64,000 bases of DNA from Stenotrophomonas bentonitica (GTDB lineage Bacteria > Pseudomonadota > Gammaproteobacteria > Xanthomonadales > Xanthomonadaceae): contig NZ_JAAZUH010000001.1 in NCBI RefSeq assembly GCF_013185915.1, positions 558,001-622,000 of the forward strand, written 5' to 3'. The stretch's first letter is position 1; every line of letters starts with the position of its first letter. Position numbers and translations under genes: made by a program. A model generated the notes under the pieces. The model saw nothing but the letters and a program-made list of their open reading frames with translations. It had not been told where the DNA came from and ran no database searches. Positions 56,924 through 64,000 of this stretch are shown one piece after another.

Positions 56924-57880
56924 ATGTGCTATTCCGCCCAGATCCGCGCCGACTACACCAAGCTCGTCCGTGAGTTCGGCGCCACCCTGTCGCTGGACGA
57001 ATTCGCCCAGCTCTACGCGCACGACGCCGGCAAGCAGCGCCCGAAAACCCCCAAGGCCATGGACGACGGCTTCGTCGGCGCGCGCACCCCGCTCGGCCAG
57101 GACATCGTGGCCAAGATCCAGCAGTGGCACGCCGAAGAAATGCAGACCCTCGACCAGGAGCTGCGCGTCCAGGGCGCACGCCTGAAGCAGGCCGAAGAAA
57201 GCCTGGCGCACCGCCCCACCCAGAAGGCACGCAACGAGATCCGCATTGCCGGCAACCGCATCGACCGCGCGCAGGCGCGGCTGGCCGACCTGCACCGCAG
57301 TGGCCTGCTGCCGCGCGATAGCCGCATTTTCCCGGGCGTGTACGCGCCGGTGATCGTCTCCGAGCACGGCCAGCGCGTGATCAAACCGATGCGCTACCAA
57401 TGCCGCCTGCCCGACAAGCCCGCCCGCAACGACGCGCTCTACCCCGGCACCTACAACGCCCGCCGCGACAGCCTGGAGGCGTACTGGAAGAATGCCTTCG
57501 GCCACCATCATGGCGTAGTGGTGGTGCAGTCGTTCTACGAGCATGTGCCGCGGCACGCCATGGAACAGCGCACGCTGGCGCCGGGCGAAAGCGCGCAGAA
57601 CGTAGTACTGGAGTTTCGTCCCCGACCGCAGCGCGATCTGTTGATCGCCTGCCTGTGGTCGGAATGGGAAGGCCCCGAAGGTCGCCTGCTCTCGTTCGCC
57701 GCAATTACCGACGAACCGCCACGCGACGTGGCGGACGCCGGACACGACCGCTGCATCGTGCCGATCCGGCGCGAGAACCTGGATGCCTGGTTGAACCCGG
57801 ACCCCGACAACCTCGGCGCGCTGTACCGGATCCTCGACGATCGCGAGCCGGTGGAGCTGGGTTACGAAGAAGCGGCGTAA
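56924..57880 (+). CDS. SRAP/HMCES-family DNA-protein-crosslink protein with coiled-coil insertion
   Basis: 318 residues. The catalytic Cys2 is in MCYSAQ. Other SRAP features are the conserved Asn in GTYNARRDSLEAYWKNAF, the active-site Glu in QSFYEH, and the His in DVADAGHDRCIVPI. SRAP proteins crosslink to abasic sites in single-stranded DNA. Typical bacterial members (YedK) have about 220 residues. This one has an extra Gln/Glu/Ala-rich helical stretch at about residues 60-120 (IVAKIQQWHAEEMQTLDQEL, LKQAEESLAHRP), likely a coiled coil. It follows the tRNA array. Confidence 0.87.
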   Translation: MCYSAQIRADYTKLVREFGATLSLDEFAQLYAHDAGKQRPKTPKAMDDGFVGARTPLGQDIVAKIQQWHAEEMQTLDQELRVQGARLKQAEESLAHRPTQKARNEIRIAGNRIDRAQARLADLHRSGLLPRDSRIFPGVYAPVIVSEHGQRVIKPMRYQCRLPDKPARNDALYPGTYNARRDSLEAYWKNAFGHHHGVVVVQSFYEHVPRHAMEQRTLAPGESAQNVVLEFRPRPQRDLLIACLWSEWEGPEGRLLSFAAITDEPPRDVADAGHDRCIVPIRRENLDAWLNPDPDNLGALYRILDDREPVELGYEEAA

Positions 57881-57887
57881 CGCGCGC

Positions 57888-58268
57888 TCAGCTGGCGACC
57901 GGGTTCCCGAGCAGCGCCTTCAGCAGCGCCGCTTCCAGTTCCTTGCCCAGGTACGGCTTGACCAGCACCACGCCGGCGCGGAATGCCTCGGGCAGCTGAT
58001 GGGCTGCCATGCCGGTGGCCACCACGAACGGAATGCCGCGCGCGGTCAGCAGTTCGGCGACCGGGTCACTGGTTTCATTGTTGGCCAGGCGGTAATCGAG
58101 CAGCACCACCTGTGGCGCGTGGTCCTTGACCAGCTGCACGGCCTCGGTGACCGCTCCCGCCATGCCGACCACGACAGCACCGAGCTGCACCAACTGCATG
58201 TCCAGCAGCGAGGCACTCATCTCGTCGTTTTCGACCACCAGTACCCGCAGGCCCTGCAACGCGCTCAT
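57888..58268 (-). CDS. Receiver-only response regulator
   Basis: 126 residues, one REC domain: VLVVENDEMSAS (E13/D15 acidic pair), phospho-acceptor Asp in VVLLDYRLANNE, FVVATGM (Thr/Ala position) and the VLVKPY lysine. No output domain. AGGGAA lies upstream of ATG 58268. It is convergent with the SRAP gene. Its partner kinase is not in the window; hybrid-kinase or DGC pathways are possible. Confidence 0.87.
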   Translation of the reverse strand: MSALQGLRVLVVENDEMSASLLDMQLVQLGAVVVGMAGAVTEAVQLVKDHAPQVVLLDYRLANNETSDPVAELLTARGIPFVVATGMAAHQLPEAFRAGVVLVKPYLGKELEAALLKALLGNPVAS

Positions 58269-58392
58269 TCCGGTTCCCTGTATGGTTCAGCGCAATGAGT
58301 ATAGCGTCGCGGCCAGATGACGGCCGGGGCCAACCTAAACGGTTCAGGCCTCCCCAACCGACCCGAGTTTGTATACACTACGCGGCCAGCCA

Positions 58393-58479
58393 GCCGAAGT
58401 GGCGGAATCGGTAGACGCAGCGGACTCAAAATCCGCCGCCCTTAAAAGCGTGTGGGTTCGAGTCCCACCTTCGGCACCA
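58393..58479 (+). tRNA. tRNA-Leu (CAA)
   Basis: An 87-nt class II tRNA with a long variable arm, anticodon CAA in loop CTCAAAA, and encoded CCA. A TATACA box lies about 25 bp upstream. A strong terminator follows. Confidence 0.97.
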
Positions 58480-58487
58480 TGGAATCC

Positions 58488-58517
58488 AAAAGGCCAGATC
58501 CCGCGATCTGGCCTTTT
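58488..58517. terminator. Bidirectional intrinsic terminator
   Basis: AAAAGGCCAGATC-CCGC-GATCTGGCCTTTT serves the plus-strand tRNA-Leu and the minus-strand MCP gene. Confidence 0.92.
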
Positions 58518-58532
58518 GCTTTTCCAACCGGG

Positions 58533-60389
58533 TTACACCAACCGCAACCCCGGTGCCCCGCCCGGGCTTCCCGACTGCGCCGCATGCCGCAGCGCCTGCG
58601 CTACCGCGCCATCCACCCGGAACGCAGCAACCGTCTGCAACAGCTGGGTCGCCTGCTCTTCCATGCTGCGTGCGGCCGCCGAGGCTTCTTCCACCAGCGC
58701 TGCATTCTGCTGCGTGCTCTGGTCGATGTGCTCCACTGCCTGATTGATCTGCACGATGCCGTCGCTCTGCTGCTGCGCGCCGACACTGATCTGCGCGATC
58801 AGTTCGTCCACGCGCTTCACGCTGGCCACGATCTCTTCCATGGTGCGCCCTGCACTTTCCACCTGCGCGGTGCCGGTGCCGACGCGGTCGACCGAGTCGT
58901 CGATCAGCTGCTTGATCTCCTTGGCAGCGCCTGCCGAACGCTGCGACAGCGAGCGGATTTCAGCAGCGACCACGGCGAACCCGCGCCCGTGTTCACCGGC
59001 GCGCGCGGCTTCAACCGCCGCGTTCAACGCCAGGATGTTGGTCTGGAACGCGATGCCGTCGATCACGCCGATGATGTCGACGATGCGCTTGGACGAAGCA
59101 TTGATCAGCGCCATGGTGGCGACCACGTCGTTGACCACGCGCCCACCCTGCGCGGCGACATCCACCGCGCCACCCGCCAGCTGGCTGGCCTGGCGCGCGT
59201 TGTCGGCGCTCTGCCGCACGGTGCTGGTGAGACCCTGCAGCGAGACTGCGGTTTCTTCCAACGACGCCGCCTGCTGTTCGGTACGCTGCGAGAGGTCACT
59301 ATTGCCTACCGCGATTTCGCTGGCGCCCAGTGCCACGGCATCGGCGGCCACACGGATCTGGCCGATCATGCTGCCCATGGTCTCGACCATGGCGTTGACG
59401 CCTTCGCACAGCGCCGCGATCTGGCCGGTCTTGTCGGCGGTGTCGATGCGGCGGCTGAGATCGCCGGTCTGGGCGGCACTCACCACGTCACGCGTCTGCG
59501 CCACGGCGGCGGCGAGCGCCTGCGCGTCGCGCACCTGCGCGGTGATGTCCGTGGCGTACTTGACCACCTTGAACGGCTTGCCGTTCATGTCGAAGATCGG
59601 GTTGTACGAGGCCTGGATCCACACCTCACGCCCACCCTTGCCGAGACGGCGGTATTGGCCGGCGTCGAACTCGCCGCGCCCCAGCTTCTGCCAGAACTGC
59701 TTGTAGGCATCGCCGCGCACATACTCGGGCTCGGCGAACATCGAATGATGCTTGCCGCGCACTTCGTCGAGCGTGTAGCCCAGCGCGGCCAGGAAGTTGT
59801 CGTTGGCCGAGAGGATGCGGCCGTCCAGGCTGAACTCGATCACCGCCTGCGAGGTATTGATCGCGGCCAGCTGGCCGGCGAAGTCGGCGGCCTGCATCTG
59901 CTGCGCGGTGATGTCTGTGGCGAACTTGACCACCTTCACCGGGCGTCCGCTGCTGTCGAACACCGGGTTGTACGAGGCCTGGATCCAGATCTCGCGCCCG
60001 CCCTTGCCCAGCCGACGGTACTGCCCGGCGTCGAATTCGCCGCGCCCCAGCCGCGCCCAGAACTCGCGATACGTGGTGCTGCGCACATGCTCGGGGTCGA
60101 CGAACATCGAATGGTGCTTGCCGCGGATCTCCTCGAGCGTGTAGCCCAGGGTCTGCAGGAAGTTGGCATTGGCCTGCAGGATGGTGCCTTCGAGGTCGAA
60201 CTCGATCACCGCCTGCACACGGTGCAGCGCAGCGACCTGGGCTTCCAGCTCGGCGTTGCGCTGCGCCAGCGCGGCGCTGGCCTGGCGGGTTGCACGGGGC
60301 GCGAACGCCAGCGCCCCGAGGGAACGCAGGAGTGACGTGGTTTCAGGAGTGCGTGCGGCCGCCGGTGGCTGAATGGCTGCGGTGGGCAT
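58533..60389 (-). CDS. Soluble methyl-accepting chemotaxis protein with two PAS domains
   Basis: 618 residues without transmembrane segments. Two PAS domains (about residues 53-175 and 176-296) are strikingly alike: both carry [27 protein letters not shown], and [20 protein letters not shown] short HAMP-like linker and the MCP signalling hairpin ([39 protein letters not shown]) follow. No CheR-binding pentapeptide is at the C-terminus. The layout recalls cytoplasmic energy or redox sensors such as BdlA/Aer-like proteins. Ligand unknown. GAGGA lies seven bases before the ATG. Confidence 0.92.
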   Translation of the reverse strand: MPTAAIQPPAAARTPETTSLLRSLGALAFAPRATRQASAALAQRNAELEAQVAALHRVQAVIEFDLEGTILQANANFLQTLGYTLEEIRGKHHSMFVDPEHVRSTTYREFWARLGRGEFDAGQYRRLGKGGREIWIQASYNPVFDSSGRPVKVVKFATDITAQQMQAADFAGQLAAINTSQAVIEFSLDGRILSANDNFLAALGYTLDEVRGKHHSMFAEPEYVRGDAYKQFWQKLGRGEFDAGQYRRLGKGGREVWIQASYNPIFDMNGKPFKVVKYATDITAQVRDAQALAAAVAQTRDVVSAAQTGDLSRRIDTADKTGQIAALCEGVNAMVETMGSMIGQIRVAADAVALGASEIAVGNSDLSQRTEQQAASLEETAVSLQGLTSTVRQSADNARQASQLAGGAVDVAAQGGRVVNDVVATMALINASSKRIVDIIGVIDGIAFQTNILALNAAVEAARAGEHGRGFAVVAAEIRSLSQRSAGAAKEIKQLIDDSVDRVGTGTAQVESAGRTMEEIVASVKRVDELIAQISVGAQQQSDGIVQINQAVEHIDQSTQQNAALVEEASAAARSMEEQATQLLQTVAAFRVDGAVAQALRHAAQSGSPGGAPGLRLV

Positions 60390-60575
60390 CGGTATTTCCT
60401 CGGTTCCAACAAGCTCAATGGGCTACGTCGGGCCCCATGCCCGATGTAGTACGCAATACGCTTGGGGACTCACGAGGCGCGTCATGCGAGTGACGAACCT
60501 TCCGTGGGATGAAGCGGGTAACTGTCTACCCCTCCATGAGCGGCTGCGATGGATGAAACTTTAGGGTCGGCACGA

Positions 60576-61571
60576 TCAGCGTCGACGCCCCGTGCCGGCG
60601 GCGCCGGCGGTAGGTTTCGCGCCCAGCGCCCGCGCCAGCTCCTGTGCCGGCTGCAGATGGAACATGCGCGCGTACTGGGCCGCCATCCGGCCCAGGTCCC
60701 ACACGCCGAAGCGGGAACAGATGCCGGTGACGGTGTCGCCGGGTTTGGCCGTACGCAGCGCGCTGCGGATCGCATGCAGGCGTTCGATCAGATAGAAGTG
60801 GTGCGGTGCCATGCCGAACAGGTCATCGAAGGCCCGGTTCAGCGAGCGCTGCGACGCCCCGACCGCGAACGGGATGTCCGAGAACGCCACCTCGCCGCGC
60901 AGGCTGCGCTGGATGTGCTCGACCCCACGCCGGACGATCTCGCGGCGCGGCAGCGGCGGTCGCCCGCGCTTGGCCACGCCCGGCTCACCGGCCGCGCGCT
61001 GGTGGCACTGCAGCACGGCGGAGGTGAGCTGGGCCACGAAGGCCAGGCGCGGACCGGCTTCGACAAACGCATCGGGACGCGCGTCGCGCACCTCGAATGC
61101 GCGCTGCACCAGCGCAGCGATGTGCCCCACCATGGCGCTGGTGGTCACGATGTTCCGCGTGCGGTACAGCCCGGTTACGTCCAGCGCCTCGATCTGCGCC
61201 GCCTGCTCCAGCAGCACGCGCTCGGTGAAGTCGATTGCCAGGAAGGTGGCCGGGACCCGGGTGAAGCCCTGCAGCTCCACCCGCGGCGCCAGCCAGGTGA
61301 AGCCGTCGTCGCCCACGCGCTGGCCGTCCAGCTCGGTCTGGCTTCCCGGCAGCGACAGGTAGGCGCCGAAGCGACCTTCATGCGGCGCGCCACGGTACAG
61401 CACCGGCGCGCCATCGACGCCATGCAGCAGGGTTACTTCGCCAAGCTCCAGCACATTCAACAACCAGGGACCATCGCCGTGACCGGTAACCCGCATCTCG
61501 CCGTCGATTCCCTTGACAGAATTTGAATATGCCTCGAAGTCCGGAAATATCAGGGCGGGCATGTGTTCCAT
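60576..61571 (-). CDS. AraC-family transcriptional regulator
   Basis: 331 residues. Sensor region about 1-210 (FEAYSNSVKGIDGEMRVTGHGDGPWLLNVL...), then HTH pair with DIPFAVGASQRSLNRAFDDLFGMAPHHFYLIERLHAIRSAL and GVWDLGRMAAQYARMF. It belongs to the same architectural group as the regulator at 7.0-8.0 kb. The start is ATG 61571 with a weak GAG site; an ATG three codons downstream is the alternative. The Lys/Arg-rich C-terminus is unusual but short. Confidence 0.85.
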   Translation of the reverse strand: MEHMPALIFPDFEAYSNSVKGIDGEMRVTGHGDGPWLLNVLELGEVTLLHGVDGAPVLYRGAPHEGRFGAYLSLPGSQTELDGQRVGDDGFTWLAPRVELQGFTRVPATFLAIDFTERVLLEQAAQIEALDVTGLYRTRNIVTTSAMVGHIAALVQRAFEVRDARPDAFVEAGPRLAFVAQLTSAVLQCHQRAAGEPGVAKRGRPPLPRREIVRRGVEHIQRSLRGEVAFSDIPFAVGASQRSLNRAFDDLFGMAPHHFYLIERLHAIRSALRTAKPGDTVTGICSRFGVWDLGRMAAQYARMFHLQPAQELARALGAKPTAGAAGTGRRR

Positions 61572-62025
61572 GGGTACTCTGAGATAATCAGGGGCGATCG
61601 CCGAAGACTTTCGTCCCTGAGCGCCGCGGCGCGGGCGGGGCCTACTGTACGACACGTGCACATGTGCCTGCACACCTATAGGTCATGCCGAATTTGCGCG
61701 TATTTGGCAAACTTTACGTAGCGGCGGCGAATGGCCAACAGTAAGAATTCACCTGCCTCGCGACGGGGTGCTGGGCGGTGGGGACTGTCCAGCATCCCTT
61801 AGCGAGGCGTTGTTTTCACAGTTTCTGCGGGAAGCTTCGCCGTTCCCGGGACCATACTCAACCGAATCTGGAAGATATTCTTCCAGAGTGATAACTGGTG
61901 CACGCTTTAACATGATTCCGACAACGATTGGATAACCGCAGAAAATTTGCTGCGGGAAGGTATCGACCGCACCTTCTGGTGCTTGAGTCCAAATACCTTG
62001 GGGCGCATCCGGAAAACTGAAAGAT
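61572..62025. other. Unexplained intergenic stretch
   Basis: About 450 bp. The stretch 61780-62030 is AT-richer than both neighbours. A minus-strand frame (61749 to about 62036) reads protein-like in part: PQGIWTQAPEGAVDTFPQQI and LKRAPVITLEEYLPDSVEYG, but its start would lie inside the GGDEF gene or at a weakly supported ATG at 61914. It may be a small unannotated gene or a gene remnant. No tRNA, REP or terminator seen. Confidence 0.35.
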
Positions 62026-64000
62026 TCAGCCCGGGCCGCCTTCGTTACTCTCGATATCCAGATCGCCGTCGCCCATGTCCAGCGGATCCGGACCGCCGTG
62101 CACCGGCGCTTCCACCTGCACGTTGTTCTTGCCCAGGGCCTTGGCCCGGTAACACTGCGCGTCAGCTGCAGCCACTGCCGCATCCACGCTCATGCCGCCG
62201 CTGATCGCGGCGATGCCGATGCTGGTGCCCACCACCAGCCGGTCCACGCTCCACGGCACGCTCAGGTTGCGCACCGATTCGAGCAGGTCGCTGGCGATCC
62301 GTCGTGCGCGCCGCAGCGAGCAGCCAGCCAGGATCACCGCGAATTCGTCGCCACCCAACCGCGCCACCACGTCGGAGTCGCGCACGCCGTTGCGCAGCAC
62401 GTTGGCCACCGCCCACAGCATCGCGTCGCCGGCCAGGTGGCCATGGGTGTCGTTGATCGGTTTGAAGTTGTCCAGGTCGATGAACATCAGCGAGGCCGAC
62501 TGCCCGGTACGGGCAACCCGCGTGATCGCCTCCTGCAGGTGCGCCTCGAAACCGCGCCGGTTGCTCAGTTCGGTCAGCGGGTCCACCTCGGCCAGGTGCC
62601 GCGCTTCGCGCTGGCGGGCGCGCTGCTGGGTCACATCGCGGATCACCCACACCGCGCCACTGACCTGTCCAGTGCTGTCCTGCAGCCATGCGCGGGTCAC
62701 GTCGACGGGCAGCAGGCGCGCGCCGACCGAAAGCAGCATGTCCGAGTGCAGGTCCACCGCATTGCTGTCCGGGTCCATCAACACCGCCAGGTCCAGCGGC
62801 GAACGCGGCGCGTACTCGGTGGTCAGCTCCATCACGTCCTGGACCTGGCTGCCGGTCAGCGGCTGGGCGCCCTCGCCGGCCAGCGCGCGGGTGGCGGCGG
62901 CATTGGCGTACTGGATCTGCCCGTGCAGGTCCAGGGTCAGCACCATGTCGGCCACCGCATCGAGCGTGACCCGGGTGCGCTGTTCGGAGTCGCGCAGCTG
63001 CTGGCCGCTGAGCCGTTGCGCGCTCACGTCCTGGATCTGCGAAACGAAATGCAGCGGCTCGCCGTGCGGCGCACGCACCAGCGACACCGACAGGCGCCCC
63101 CAGACCACGTTGCCACCCTTGCCCAGGTAGCGCTTTTCCATGTGGTAATGGTCGCGCCGACCGGCCAGCAGGTCGGCGACCAGCGACAAATCCGCATGCA
63201 GGTCGTCGGGATGGGTCAGGGTCTGGAAGTCGATGTCGAGCAGCTCGGCGCGGGTGTAACCCAGAATCCCGCACAGCGCATCGTTCACATCCAGCCAGCG
63301 GCCTTCCAGCGACACCAGCGCCATGCCCAGCGCGGCGGAGTTGAATGCACCGGCGAATTTTTCCGCGGCCACGAAGGCCTGCTCGCGCACTTCCAGCAGC
63401 GGCGTGATGTCCACCGCCATGCCGACAAAGCCGAGCCGCTGGCCGTTGCCCGAATCCAGCGGGCTGATCGACAGCTGCACCTGGCGATGCTCGCCGTCCT
63501 TGCGCACGAAGGTCCACTGGTGCGACCACGTGCCATGCGCGGCGTGCGCGGTCAGCGCCTCGAACACGGTCGGCGCGCGGCCGTCGGCATCGGTCAGCGG
63601 GCGCAGGAAGTCCTGCATTTCCATCACGTCATGGAACAGGCCCGGGTTGACCCGGCCGATCACCTCATCGGGGTGATAGCCCAACAGCTTCTGCGCGCCG
63701 GTGTTGAAGAGGTTCACCACGCCGTCGGGGTCGGTGGCGATCACCGCCACGTCGTCCGAGGCATCGACCAGCGCCTGCAGGCGCTGGCGCATGTCGGCGG
63801 CGTCTTCGCGGGCGTTCTGCAGGTCGCTGACATCCGCGTGCGCACCGGCCATCCGCAGCGGCCGACCCTCCCCATCCCATTCGTAGACGCGGCCGCGGTC
63901 CTGCACCCAGATCCAGCGGCCCTGCTTGTGGCGCATCCGGCACAGGCTGTCGTAGTGCGGCGAGCGCCCTTCCAGGTGCTCGCGCAGCAACGCGTCCGAG
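62026..64000 (-). CDS. PAS-GGDEF diguanylate cyclase (5' part outside the window)
   Basis: At least 658 residues are visible; the frame continues past the window edge, so the N-terminus is missing. Visible order: end of one PAS/PAC, PAS (AVIATDPDGVVNLFNTGAQKLLGY), PAS (FAGAFNSAALGMALVSLEGRWLDVNDALCGILGY), PAS (TRVTLDAVADMVLTLDLHGQIQYANAAATRAL), then a GGDEF domain with intact RLGGDEFAVILAG active site (about 500-640 of the visible part). There is no EAL domain. It should make c-di-GMP, a signal that commonly controls pili and biofilm. The acidic C-terminus ends ESNEGGPG. Confidence 0.92.
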   Translation of the reverse strand, partial: SDALLREHLEGRSPHYDSLCRMRHKQGRWIWVQDRGRVYEWDGEGRPLRMAGAHADVSDLQNAREDAADMRQRLQALVDASDDVAVIATDPDGVVNLFNTGAQKLLGYHPDEVIGRVNPGLFHDVMEMQDFLRPLTDADGRAPTVFEALTAHAAHGTWSHQWTFVRKDGEHRQVQLSISPLDSGNGQRLGFVGMAVDITPLLEVREQAFVAAEKFAGAFNSAALGMALVSLEGRWLDVNDALCGILGYTRAELLDIDFQTLTHPDDLHADLSLVADLLAGRRDHYHMEKRYLGKGGNVVWGRLSVSLVRAPHGEPLHFVSQIQDVSAQRLSGQQLRDSEQRTRVTLDAVADMVLTLDLHGQIQYANAAATRALAGEGAQPLTGSQVQDVMELTTEYAPRSPLDLAVLMDPDSNAVDLHSDMLLSVGARLLPVDVTRAWLQDSTGQVSGAVWVIRDVTQQRARQREARHLAEVDPLTELSNRRGFEAHLQEAITRVARTGQSASLMFIDLDNFKPINDTHGHLAGDAMLWAVANVLRNGVRDSDVVARLGGDEFAVILAGCSLRRARRIASDLLESVRNLSVPWSVDRLVVGTSIGIAAISGGMSVDAAVAAADAQCYRAKALGKNNVQVEAPVHGGPDPLDMGDGDLDIESNEGGPG

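Overview
The window is high-GC gamma-proteobacterial chromosome, most likely Xanthomonadaceae and probably Stenotrophomonas or a close relative. This rests on the imuA-imuB-dnaE2 cassette behind a TTAG-type LexA box, an alpha-amino-acid-ester-hydrolase-like CocE protein next to a GH3 beta-glucosidase, and at least a dozen short palindromes headed by GTAG, the hallmark of the REP family described in S. maltophilia. No rRNA, integrase, transposase, CRISPR array or complete prophage is visible. Most of the sequence is ordinary chromosome with G/C-rich third codon positions. One stretch, about 48.1-49.7 kb, is clearly AT-richer and holds an orphan gene of unknown function.

Layout. 0-6.2 kb: a membrane protein, a receiver-only regulator, a NarL-type response regulator, an AraC regulator, a MASE1-type histidine kinase and a class A acid phosphatase. 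6.2-8.7 kb: three palindromes, the orphan N-terminus of an autotransporter (ESPR signal), an AraC regulator, and a long leader with a 16-bp perfect inverted repeat. 8.7-19.9 kb: a complete tad/flp pilus operon (flp, tadV, tadE-like, cpaB, cpaC, tadZ, cpaF, tadB, tadC, tadD, a small secreted protein, tadG), mostly with overlapping or nearly touching genes. 19.9-31.6 kb: housekeeping and metabolic genes (ABM monooxygenase, SapC, two lipoproteins, LldD, VOC, MgtC, SDR, old yellow enzyme, CocE-type hydrolase, GH3 with an unusual N-terminal extension).

31.9-38.2 kb: an mqsRA toxin-antitoxin operon with its operator inside the promoter spacer, then the SOS mutagenesis cassette imuA-imuB-dnaE2. 38.4-48.1 kb: a small anchored protein, YggS, two LysR regulators, an AsmA-like protein, VOC and RidA proteins, and a LytS/LytTR two-component pair with a 21-bp-phased direct repeat in its divergent promoter. 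48.1-55.7 kb: the AT-rich orphan gene, a ParD-like/methionine aminopeptidase pair behind a nested palindrome, DsbG, a GlxA-type AraC regulator, and a CueR-CopA copper pair. 55.7-58.5 kb: four tandem tRNA-Ala(GGC)/tRNA-Glu(TTC) pairs, each with its own promoter, then an SRAP protein, a receiver-only regulator and tRNA-Leu(CAA). 58.5-64 kb: a soluble chemotaxis transducer with two nearly identical PAS domains, an AraC regulator, and a PAS-GGDEF protein cut by the window edge.

The clearest functional units are the Tad pilus (secretin, ATPases, platform, one peptidase, one pilin), the SOS mutasome, the copper efflux pair, the LytS/LytTR pair and two TA-like pairs. Signalling is dense: four AraC and two LysR regulators, two histidine kinases, four response regulators, one MCP and one GGDEF protein. 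All functional calls come from reading motifs and context; no database search was run.
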